From positions 62,493,195 to 62,557,194 of the forward strand of contig CM023540.1 of the NCBI GenBank assembly GCA_013350335.1: DNA of 64,000 nt, read 5' to 3'. Shown one piece after another: positions 22,167 through 32,830 of this stretch. The DNA comes from Chimonanthus salicifolius (lineage: Eukaryota > Streptophyta > Magnoliopsida > Laurales > Calycanthaceae). The notes under the pieces were generated by a model that had not been told where the DNA came from, searched no databases, and worked only from the letters and a program-made list of their open reading frames with translations. A program made the position numbers and the translations under genes. Within the stretch, counting starts at the first letter, position 1. The number at the start of each line of letters is the position of its first letter.

Positions 22167-25100
22167 TGTCACGCCCAGACCAAAAAGGTCGGCCCAGAAC
22201 ACAACTGAATTTTTTTTTGAAAACTAAACTAACTCAAGAATTCTAACTGGGCCGGATCAACAATTAGGCCCAAAAGTCACACATGATCTCCACATGTAGA
22301 CTCAAACATACACCATAAGTCTACCCCAAAGAGACAAACATCAACACATAAGCACATAATTTCGATACAGAATTATTATTACAACATCAGAATAACTACA
22401 GATACATGGTAGTTTAATACATCACATTAACATAAATTAAGTACCACACCCGGTACTTTACAAAAACAAATGGTTCCAAGAACTAAAAAGCAAAGATAAG
22501 GGAATTCCCCTCAGTGGGAATCCCAAAGCAATGTCGCAGCTTATCCACCCTAAGCTTCAAACAGAGGATTCTCCTCCTCGGGTTCATCTCCTGAAAGGTG
22601 AGTGGGGTGAGCTAACTAGCTCAGTGAAGGAAATATAACATTGCAGTTTAAGTAAACATTAGGTTAGTAAATAATCAACATTTGCAATATAATATCTCAT
22701 GCTTGATAATAAATTCAAGTATAATCTCCTCATCATTTCCATTCTCATAATCTTTTCCATTACTGCTGTCATCCAACTTAACGCCTACATACTACGCTGA
22801 GACCATCATATTAAGTCCCGACACGGTCAAAATACATCTTTACAAGTACATCTCCGGCCCTCACATGGCCGATACTGACACTCCTCAAGTCAGAAATTGT
22901 CGACACCCATGGTCCAGTAGACGTAAACTATCTCACACACATGGCCGATATTGGTCAATAGTCAAGGGCACGTGGAAGCAGTGTTACATTTCTCATATGA
23001 TCAATATCATAAGCATTCATAATCATCAAAAGCACTTCTTATAACAGTGCATTATGTCTAGGCACATGGGTGTGTTCATCAAATCTGAAACCACTCATTG
23101 CTCAAGATCCATCTCAATAAAAACCTGATTACACCTAGTGTAAAGTTAAGTACCCTCACCTAAAATGTGTGGTATCGCAGTCTCGGTTCAACAAGCAAAC
23201 AAGTGCACAATCATTAACAGGTCAACACACATAGCATTCAATGTACACATACAAGTAGTATTTCAAAACCATACTTGTTTTCCCAAAAATCTTCAAGGTA
23301 AATGGAATTGAGTCTCCTACTCGGTTTCTAACCATTTTAAGTTACAGTAATCCACAATATAAAATTTATATTAGGGTGCTCAGTCCAAAACTCATATTGT
23401 CTTCTGGGCATGACCAGATTGACTTATTGAGTTAGGTCTGGATACTCAGGTCATTTCTCGGTTGTCTTCTGGATAGGACCAGATTTGACATGTTGAGTAA
23501 GGCCTCAAGGTCACTCAGTGCCCGACAAATATAGCGTCGGCCTAGAAGTGAAGTCACTCAGTGCCCGATAAATAGAGTCGGCCTGGAAGTGAATACAATA
23601 GTATATACATTATAGTAATAAGAGAAAAGGGTTAGTTGTAATAACCCGAAATTTTAAATCAATATATATTTGGCATTTATTTACTTTAATTTGAATTTTG
23701 ATGTGATGGAATGCCAAATGGATCAAATTTTGGGACAAAGGCCCAAGAAGGACCCAATGGACCATAGAGTGAATGGAATTCGTCTGAAGGGTCAACGATG
23801 GTCAAAGTGGGCCCGATCACCATGTGGGACCCAATGGATCAAAATTGGTCCAAACTCTAAGGTAAAGGGGTAGAAAATAATTTGGTTGGGCCGTGGGCCC
23901 AATGGTGGGCCAATTAATTTAAAAAAGGTGAATTGGAATTAAACCCTCTAAGTTAGTAATGAAATGAAATGGCATGACCAAGTGGGGCCCACCTCCACCT
24001 CACCAAGTGAGGTGGCGTGTGGACCAAGGCAAAGGTGGGGCCAACCATCATGGTTGACTTGGTCAACCATCATGGTTGACTTGGTCAACCATGGATAAAT
24101 TGAGAGGACTAAGGTGGATTAAGGTGAATTAAATTGATTAAAATTATTGTAAAATTATCTAAGTTAAAATTAATGGAATTAAAGTGACATGGCCAAGTGG
24201 GGCCCACCTCCACCTCATCAAGTGAGGTGGCAGGTGGGGTAGGTATAGGTGGGGGCCGTCCACCATGGTTGACTTGGTCAACCATGGGTGGATTTCTTAG
24301 ATAGATAAATTTTATGAAATTAAATTGGATGGAAATTAATTAACCTAAGTGAGGATTTAATTTAATTAATTAGGTTGGTCAATTAGGGTCAACAGAGAGA
24401 AGTCAAAGAGGACAAGTCAATGGTGGTTTCATCTCATTGAAACCACCTAAGAAAAACAAGAAAAATACCATGGACTTGGGTGGTGGTTTCATCTCAACCA
24501 CCACCACTCCAAATATGGTGACCCATACCCAAATGAGTGGTCAAAGGGGGAAAACCCAAACCACCCCTTTTCAAACACCAAAAACCGTTGGCTTGGTGGT
24601 GGTTTGGTCTCAACCACCACCACCAAGGTCAAGGGAGCCCATACTTTGGTTGGTGGAGCCATAATGGTGGAGTGTAGTTTGGTCAACCAAAATGAGATGT
24701 GTTTGATCTCATTTCTCATCTGCTTTCCATCTCTCTCTCTCTCCCTCTCTCTCTTCCACTCCCAAAAACCGTCCCACACAAAAGAAAATAAGAAGAAGAA
24801 GGCTAAGGAGAAAAGAAGAGAAGAAAAGAAGTGAAGCATTAGTTCACCACCCTAAGATCAAAGGTTGGATCTTGTCTCTCATTACTTTCCCCTCTCCCTC
24901 TCTCAAGCAAAACCCACTCTACCTTAGCCGATCCAAGCATGTTTCACCATTGATCAAGCACACCTTGACCGATCAAACATCAAGGAGAAGAAGAGAAGAG
25001 AAGGCTAAGGAGAGCAAGAGGAGAAGCAAAGAAAGACCGGAGGAGTCGTCGAGTGGTAAGAATTCTTAAAACAAGAGTTTATATATTTCTTTTAAGATAA

Positions 25101-25270
25101 GTTATGGAATCCATTTCTTACACTAAATATGTCCAAAAATGTGGTGGGCCATGGATCTAAGATCCATCCAACGGTAGGATAAGAAATGGATGAGATGAAA
25201 GAGATGGTTTAAGAAAAAATAAAATGAATGGATTAAGCATGGAAAAAATGGCATTTTTGATGGATTGATG

Positions 25271-26320
25271 GACCTTAGGGTTCGGCCATGTAGTATGGCC
25301 GAACCCCATGGTAAATGAGTAATGCTTTTATTAGGGTTTTGAGAATTAAAATTATGGAGAATGATTAATGACATTAAGGTTTTAAATGAGTAAATATTAA
25401 TGATTTTTTTTAAGGAATTTTTAAATGAGAAAACCATGGAAGATATAAATGATTTCAAGTGGCCTCAAAAATGATGGAGGTATGATATTTTTAAGAAATC
25501 ATGAACCATAGGGTTCGGCCATGCAATGTGGCCGAACCCCATGGTTAGTGATTATGAATTTTAGGGTTTTAAAGAATGGAAGACTTAGAAGGTAACTTGG
25601 GGATTTTTAATGGAATTTTAAGTTTTTATTTAAGCATGGAGGACATGGATTTTAAATAGATGAATGGGCCATAAGGTTCGGCCATGTAGCATGGCCGAAC
25701 CCCATGGTAAATGGGTGATGATTTTATTAAGGTTTTAAGGTTTAAAATTGTGGAGAATGGTTAATGACATTAAGGTTTTTAAATGATTAAATATGGTTAA
25801 ATTTAAAAAAAAGGGGTCTTTGTGATGAAATCCATGGAAGAAGTAAATAGTTTACATGGCCTTGAAAGGCATAGATGGGAATGAGCCATGAACCATGGCC
25901 GACAATGGCCGAACCCTATGGTGTGACTTAGTGATTTTGATGAAGGTAAAAAGAATGGAAAATTATGGAGAGAGATGATAAATTTAAATGGATTTATGGG
26001 TATGGTATGTGATGTTTTAAATGGGATGAAAAATGGGGATTTAAATGGATGATCTAAATTCATTTGAGGAAAGATTAAATAAGGTAAGATGGACCCAAGA
26101 AAATGGGAAATAGACATCATGGGTTCGTTTTTCAAAATTAATTAAATAGGTGGCTGATTTTAGGTACATGATGTCATGGTTAGGGAATCACAAATGGGCC
26201 CAAGCTTATGGGTCAAATATGAATTTAAAATGTGCACGGAAGAGGAGTGGCAAAACCGTAATGTGTAGCCACCTTGAAGAACCATGGGTTCGACCGTGGT
26301 ACATGGCCGAACCCTATGTG
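25271..26320 (+). repeat. TTCGGCCAT hairpin array
   Basis: Copies begin near 25271, 25503, 25670, 25880 and 26280. The pattern is GGGTTCGGCCAT - ~5-nt loop - ATGGCCGAACCCCATGG. The last two are partly decayed. Spacers of 150-400 bp are AT-rich and unrelated to known genes. Confidence 0.9.
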
Positions 26321-26889
26321 GTTGGACATGAAAGTGGATATATTATGAATGAGTAAATGAAACGGATAGTTGCTATGTTTTAGGCTAGCAAATCGGAATA
26401 TTTAACATGGGCAAAATGGGAATTATGCATATGGTTAAGCCAATGGGAAATGTGGCTAAGTTAGGGGCTGATTTTGATAAACGTGTAACGTAATTAAGAA
26501 TCTAAGGTTGTAATCAGTTAGGGATTTAATCATGAAATAAAATACGGACTAATTCGGTAAATGTGTAATAAGGTATCGGGACGTCGCAAAACGGTGCGCG
26601 ATCGGCGACCGGTTTATCGAACGGAAAAGTAACGGGACGCTAAGCGGTATTCGGTAGGATTCCTACCTCTTTGTAAGCCGTGGATATGTGATGTTTATTT
26701 CAATCTATTTTGCTAATTATGTGATTTGTATTATGATGGGTTTTTGATTTATGAATTATATATTCATACTATGGTTTATATTTTTAATGTTATGCATTAT
26801 ATGGCTATGTATGATATATTAAGTTTATGAGATATATATGTATATTACATAGCATAATGCACTTACATCTTATGCAGGGCATGGGCGGG

Positions 26890-27085
26890 AAAATAATGAA
26901 ACTGGAGTCCATGCTCCGTCGGGGCGACCGAGAAGCAAACATGGGGATAGCCCGAAGGGCTATAACTGGAGTCCATGATCCGTCGGGGCGACCGAGAATC
27001 AGACATGGGGATAGCTCTTATGCTATAACCGGAGTCCATGCTCCGTCGGGGCGACCGAGAAGCAAACATGGGGACACCTTGACGA
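26890..27085 (+). repeat. Tandem repeat with CTCCGTCGGGGCG core
   Basis: Three units of about 80 bp carry GGAGTCCATGCTCCGTCGGG and GCGACCGAGAAGCAAACATG. Four reversed units occur at 48290-48540. One or two diverged units occur at 31095-31215, 33155-33270 and 58410-58530. Confidence 0.9.
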
Positions 27086-27701
27086 GGCTTTGCCGTCAAG
27101 GGGGATACGATATTTTATGATGATACGGTGGATGGGTGGGACACATGACATAGGCACCCATGGCATGGCATTCATCATATGTTTATTATATTATTGTCGG
27201 TATGCATGTTATCACTAACCCATGTGCTAGCCCTACTCAGAGTCCTACTGGGCGCGTTGACTAACGCCCTACTTCTACCCTAGCTGATGACGCAGGAGAG
27301 GGCAGAAAAGGTGGACACGCCGGGAGTCAAGCTTAGGAGCTTGGGAAGCGGATATCTAGTTTTATTTAAGTTTCATTTTGGAGATGTAATTTAAAATAGT
27401 TTAGCTCGTCGAACTGTATAATTTATATTTCTTGTTATATCTTCCCTTCTATCTAAAAACTGGTAGGATAGTCTCTATTATAATGTTCCGCATATAATTA
27501 CATTCCGCGAGCTTACTTTTTACACGTAAACCGTTCTCGTGGACTACGTTCCGCGCACGCGTAGGGTTGGCCAGTTGAGGGCCGGGCTTTAGAAGTTCGG
27601 ACTTAACTCGCGTCGTGACGTCCGCGCCCGTTGTCACTATTCATTTCAAAAAAAAAAATAGACTCTGATTTCGGTGAAAATGGGGCGGGCGTTACATTAG
27701 T

Positions 27702-28771
27702 ACATTTTTAATTTATTAAGGGCATAAACATCACAAGCATCATCAAACAATCAAGAGTTTATATTAAAAAACTAGGTCCCTCGGAACCAAGTACTGTGGC
27801 TTCGGATCATCCGAACCACTGCCTAAACTAGTCACTGACTTCGGACCTTGGGTCTGCCTTCGGATCTTCCGAAGATCAAGTCCCGGATCATCTGAAATCC
27901 ATCCGAACCAAAAAAACAGAGAAAATGGGTCTCGGTGGGTCTGTGTGTCTTGGATCATGCCGAGTGAAGCTCGAATCGTCCAAAAGGGGTTCGGTCCTTC
28001 CGAACAGGGCTCGGAACAATCGGCAGAACAAGGCTTGCCTCGGACGCTTCCGGACTTTGGGCTGAAGCTCGGAACGTCCGAAGGGTGTTACCCTCGGACC
28101 GTCCGAAGATCGACTCTCGGACCTTCCGAGAGTCGTCTTCCACCTCTGTCTACAATAGCAGACAGTAACGGGTAGAGACATATGAAATACGAATAAAAAA
28201 TAGTGGGTTTCCTGGATTCGGTTTTCACATCCAACCGGTTAGATGGACTCCTCAGTGAGTCCCCTTTCCATAGGGAATGGTTTGGAGCTTTAAAACTTAA
28301 TAGGCCATTAGATTTTAACATCAAAACCACACTGGTAAAAGAAATCCCATGATTTTTTTTAAACTTCAAACTGGTTTTACACACTCAAAACTTGGCCAAA
28401 TTTGGTTTTTCTTGATTCTAAACCGATTGAAATTGGAAAGGGAACACAGTGGTTACCTTCACTTGAGCTCCTGGGTTGAGAAATCCGGTCTTTGAAAAAC
28501 TTCTTTCTTAAGATACAGTGAAGAAAAAACTAGGAAAACAGAGAGGGATCGGCTGGTAACTCAGAGCAGCTGAGACTAAGAGGGAGAGGGAGAAGAGATG
28601 AAATTATTTGGAAGGAAAAATCAGCTGGAGGAGAGGGAAGTTTTATAGAACCCAGTGATCAATGGGTGATGGCCAGCTGGCGATTGCATGCCTCGGCTGG
28701 TCGACGTACCGAACAGTAACGGCAGGGTTCTTACTGTTGGTTGCAGATAAGCCTTCCAAGGTTTTTGGTTT
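27702..28771 (-). other. Right part of the TGTCACGCCC-type LTR, including a TCGGA...TCCGA cluster
   Basis: 27780-28135 contains ten or so short inverted motifs such as TTCGGTCCTTCCGAA, CTCGGACCGTCCGAAG and CTCGGACCTTCCGAGAG. This raises GC locally and produces overlapping chance open frames on both strands. 28480-28670 has a GA-rich stretch like the promoter-side tracts of other LTRs. No gene is supported. Confidence 0.6.
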
Positions 28772-29451
28772 TGTAACACCCCGAATTTTCAAGTTATTAA
28801 TATATATGAAAATTACCCATTTAATTTGTGAATTATTAGATATGGATCTTATATGGGTAATGTGTTGGGTCATTGGCCCAATTAGGACCTAACGGTTTTG
28901 GAAATGGTTTCATTAAAAATTTAAATGGGGTTGAATTAAAAGGATTTACACATGAGATGTATGTGGGATTTTCATATCCACATTGATATGATAGAATATC
29001 TTGAGAACATATCTAAAATTAAATAAATATTGCATGGCCGAAATTTAGATATCATATCCAAGATTATGTGCTAGAATAATTTTAAAAAGAAGATGTTTAA
29101 ATTAAAAGATTGCTTAGGCCGTGTAAAAGGTTATGCGCAAGGCACCTTCTAAGTTAAACACCAAGGGTTATGCGCAAGGCACCTTCTAAGATAAACACAA
29201 GAGGGGCGCACGGCCCTAAGGGGAATTGTCATCTCAAGCACCTTCTAAATTAGGAGTAAGTGGAAGATTATAAAAGAAAGAGGGGAGGGGCGCACGACTC
29301 ACACACACATAAGGCCGAATTTCCTCTCTCAAGTCTCATTCTCTGCAATAACAAGAGAAGGAGAGGGCAGCCAGCAAGAGGGAAAGATCAAAAAGGAAAG
29401 GAATGGAAGAGCGAGAACAACCGAGGGAAAACCGGAGGAGTTACGGAACCA

Positions 29452-31393
29452 GTTAGTATTTTATAAATTTTATTTAAGGAAAAGAACCATAGAGTTCGGC
29501 CATGATGTCTGGCCGAACCCCATGGAAGAAAATTGGGAGATGAATGAGTATTTTTAATAAAAAGGGATGAACCATAGGGTTCGGCCATGTTGTATGGCCG
29601 AACCCCATGGAAGAGCTTTGGTAAATTTTAATGGAAAGACATGGTTATTGGTTGGAAACCATGGAAGGAATATCAATGTTTTGAAGGGATTAAATGGAGA
29701 CTATGGGAAAATATAGATGGATTTAATTTGGTGATTGATTTAATGGAACATCAATGTTTATTAATTTTTAGAAAGAAGAACATTATGAACCATAGGGTTC
29801 GGCCAAGGTGTATGGCCGAACCCCATGGAGTTGTATTGGTACGGTTAATGTATTGTTTTATGAATCAATGAATGGATCGGTTTTGGACTTATTTTGGTGA
29901 TTGATTAAATGAAGATCATGGAAGATGATTATTAATTTGGAAAGTTTCTAATTATGGAAGGAACCTAGAATTATGGATTCAAGTATGCAATTGCTAAATT
30001 TGGAAATTTTCTAATTATGGATTATTAATGAAAATGGAAACTTAGACATCATGGGTTCGGCCATGTGTATGGCCAAACCCCATGAACCAATTTGATGGGT
30101 TTATGTTTATGTGTATTTTAAATAAAGGGAGGAAGCAAGTATAAACTTATGGTTTATGGACCTAAGATGGTGAACCATTGAAAAGAAAAGTTGGAAAAGA
30201 AACATCAAGGGTTCGGCCATGGTGTATGGCCGAACCCCATGAACTTGTTAATGGGCCATGTTTGGGTCTTTGTATAATTTTAATGAATGGTTCACCAAAC
30301 CAAGGGATGAAGGGTGAGAATAATGGAATTATAGCCTTGGATGGCAATATCGTAATTATGTAGAATTAATGGACCTATGTTTTAGAACTCAAACATGAGT
30401 TGAATGGATTTTATGAACTTAAGATAGTGATTGGATTAATGGAGAGACAATGATAGAGGTAATGGCATTTTGGTAATTAAGTGAAAATAAGGGACCATGG
30501 GTTTGGCCAGGTGTATGGCCGAACCTCATGGGGAATGTTTGCTGAACTTAATGTTCATGTATCTTAGATGATTAATTGGGTTATCATCAGATTAATGCAT
30601 AAAAATGGTAAGAAAGGCATTATTGTAAATATGGTAAAAAATGAAAGACCATGGGTTCGGCCATGGTGTATGGCCGAACCCCATGAGGATTGTGTTTATG
30701 GACTTAAACAATATTGTCAATCAAACGGGACATGCTTTAATTGATTAATATGTTATAAGGTAATGGGACCTCACAAGGTGTGTACGATCGTGAGCGGTTA
30801 CCGGACAAAAGACGCAAGGACACGTTAGCGGTCTTTGGTAGGCTTCTACCTCTTTGAAACCATGGATTTTATGTACAATGATTTTATCTTGTTTTGATGA
30901 TTTTATATTGCAAAGGATAGGTTTCAAATTGTGAGTTTTAAATGCTATGTTTATATGTAAATGCTATGTTTATATGATAAAATAGCATGTGTTGGATATG
31001 TTTCAAAATGTGATTTTAATGCTATGTTTATATGATAAAATAGCATGTATTTCATTGGCATCTCATGCATGGCATGGGGTGAAGGATTTGTAACCGGAGG
31101 GTCCACACTCCGTCGGGGCGTCCGAAAAACCTATGTGGGCTACTTTGATGTGCTTTTCCATCAGGAAGAAACCAAAGGGTCCACACTCCGTCGGGGCGTC
31201 CGAAAGACCTATATGGTGGGTACTTTTATGTACATGTGATGGGTGGGACTCATTGAATTTGTCATCATTGCATGGCATGGTTTTATGACTCTTTGGAATA
31301 TTATGTTATATATATGTTTTTTACTAACCATGTGTTAGCCCTAATTGGAATACCTACTGGGCATGTTGTTCTAACGCCCTACTTCTACCCTAG
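29452..31393 (+). other. Predicted LTR intron with weak donor, and a duplicated acceptor
   Basis: The donor position after CCGGAGGAGTTACGGAACC reads CA|GTTAGTATT, weaker than in the sister LTRs. The acceptor is TTCTAACGCCCTACTTC, then TACCCTAG| with AG at 31392-31393. The duplicated block has a second acceptor at 33480-33481, where the branch match is altered (CCAAC). Confidence 0.4.
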
Positions 31394-32830
31394 TGGATGA
31401 CACAGGAAATCAGGGGAACGATGAACGCAAGGAGGGCCAGGCATAGGAGCTTGGATGATTTAGTTTTATTTTGAATAAAGTTACATATGTACATGTATTT
31501 GAGTAACTAGTTTCCAGGCATGTAATAACTTAGATGGTTGGATGTTTATTTAGATAGTTATGATATTTTAATTATGATTAAGGACTTGACGTACTTTGCT
31601 ATCTGAATAGAATAGAACTTGGTTCATTATTATTCCGCATGTTATGATTCCGCAGTTATGATGTTATTCCGCATATTGATATTGTTATGTGTGAACTGTT
31701 TTCATGGACTTAGTCCGTGCACAGATAGGGTTGGTCAGTTAAGGGTCGGACTTTAGAAGTTCGGACTTAGCTCGCGTTATTATGGCTAAAGACTCAATGA
31801 TGAACCATAGGGTTCGGCCATGTTGTACGGCCGAACCCCATGGAAAGTTGTTAAGGAATTTATATGGGACTAAATGATTTTCAAGAGGAAGTAATGAACG
31901 ATAGGGTTCGACCATGTTGTATGGCCAAACCCCATGGAAAGGATATTAGTGAATTATAATGGATTTAAAGGATGGAAAATCATAGATGAATGTTTATGAT
32001 GTTAAAAGGTTTTAAAGGGTTTAAACGGATGTATCATTTAGTTTAATGGAAATGATGAACCATAGGGTTCGACCATGTTGCATGGCCGAACCCCATGGAA
32101 GAATATCATTGGTTTGGATGTTTTTGAAGGATGAAAACCATGGAGTTGATTAATGACCTTAATAGGTTTTTAAAAGGATCAACCATGGAGGGATTTATTT
32201 ATGGACTTAAAGATTGTAATTGTTTTAATGAAGAAATTGGAATTGAGACATCATGGGTTCGGCCATGGTGTATGGCCGAACCCCGCCGAACCCCATGAAC
32301 CTTTTAATGGGTCATTTGTGGGTCTATCTATATTTTAAATGAATGGATTATCAAACCAATAAATGAAGGGAATTATTAGGGTTTTATGTATGATTTATGA
32401 ATCATTCATGAATCTATATTATGGATCAATTTTGGACCTAAGCATGAGGTAATGGAAATAGTGGCAAACGTGTAAATATGGGTGGAAATGATGGACCATG
32501 GGTTTGGCCATGTTGTATGGCCGAACCCCATGGGGAATATTTTTATGGACTTAGGTTATTGTCAATGTTAAATAATTGTTGTATAAGGGATTAAATTTGT
32601 GAATCAAGGATGAATGATCTTGGACTTATTTAAAAGATCAAGGATTACAAAGAGGGAACAAAACCAAGATGGTGAGATTCGGCCATGTTGTATGGCCGAA
32701 CCCCACTAAGGAGTATTTTGTGGACTAAGGGTTAAGTGATTAACTAAGTGGTGATTGAGTAATAAAACAAAGGAGGGATTAAAACCAAGAGAGTGAGGTT
32801 CGGCCATGGTGTATGGCCGAACCCCACAAA
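29486..32830 (+). repeat. TTCGGCCAT hairpin array, about 14 copies
   Basis: Copies lie near 29486, 29571, 29790, 30045, 30205, 30490, 30650, 31800, 31895, 32055, 32255, 32500, 32680 and 32800. A good example is 29572-29610: CCATAGGGTTCGGCCAT, loop GTTGT, ATGGCCGAACCCCATGG, a 17-bp stem with one mismatch. Gaps of 85-300 bp include conserved phrases such as GATGAACCATAGGG before the hairpin. The copy at 32255 has a small duplication of CCGAACCCC. Confidence 0.92.

Larger units (their letters stand above)
25056..27283 (+). other. Predicted intron inside the LTR (reference copy)
   Basis: The donor is GTCGAGTG|GTAAGAATTC at 25056, 13 nt after the conserved GGAGGAGTCG. The acceptor is GACTAACGCCCTACTTC, then TACCCTAG| with AG at 27282-27283. 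CTAAC matches the plant branch site and is followed by a pyrimidine-rich run. A second CAG (27292-27294) is a possible alternative. Length 2228 nt. Splicing is inferred, not shown. Confidence 0.5.
23637..27696 (+). mobile_element. Solo Tekay-like LTR with TSD TTAGT
   Basis: It runs TGTAATAACCCGAAATTTT...GGGCGGGCGTTACA, with TTAGT at 23632-23636 and 27697-27701 as an exact target duplication (4060 bp). It is the only complete single LTR in plus sense and serves as the reference layout: GACCCAATGG-type palindromes and TGGTTGACTTGGTCAACCA near the start, CT-rich then GA-rich DNA at 24730-25040, a donor at 25056, hairpins at 25270-26320, a CCGTCGGGGCG repeat at 26890-27075, an acceptor at 27283, then the R/U5-like end. 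It belongs to the same subfamily as 47675-51237. Confidence 0.95.
22167..28771 (-). mobile_element. LTR of a TGTCACGCCC-type Ty3 element, fragment, split by a solo LTR
   Basis: TGTCACGCCCAGACC at 22167 is a typical plant LTR terminus. The sequence is interrupted by the solo LTR at 23637-27696 and resumes at 27702. No PBS adjoins 22167, so this is a solo or truncated LTR. Its other end is not recognised: at 28772 another LTR starts. The minus sense is inferred from similarity of its end to reversed LTR ends in the window. No coding region is present. Confidence 0.55.

Noticed and set aside
24437..25069. Several overlapping open frames on both strands
   Set aside because: They arise from low-complexity CT/GA-rich and GGTGG-rich LTR sequence. 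No homology or codon-like pattern is seen.
26860..26885. TTATGCAG|GGC as the acceptor of the LTR intron
   Set aside because: Other LTRs read CTCATGCATGGC here without AG, so it is not conserved. The CTAAC...TACCCTAG block is.
27764..28384. Overlapping 60-98 codon frames on both strands
   Set aside because: They are caused by the TCGGA/TCCGA repeat cluster, which lacks stops. Not genes.
29486..32830. Hairpins as microRNA precursors
   Set aside because: Stems are only about 17 bp with 5-nt loops, shorter than plant miRNA precursors. Small-RNA production from longer folds remains possible but unproven.
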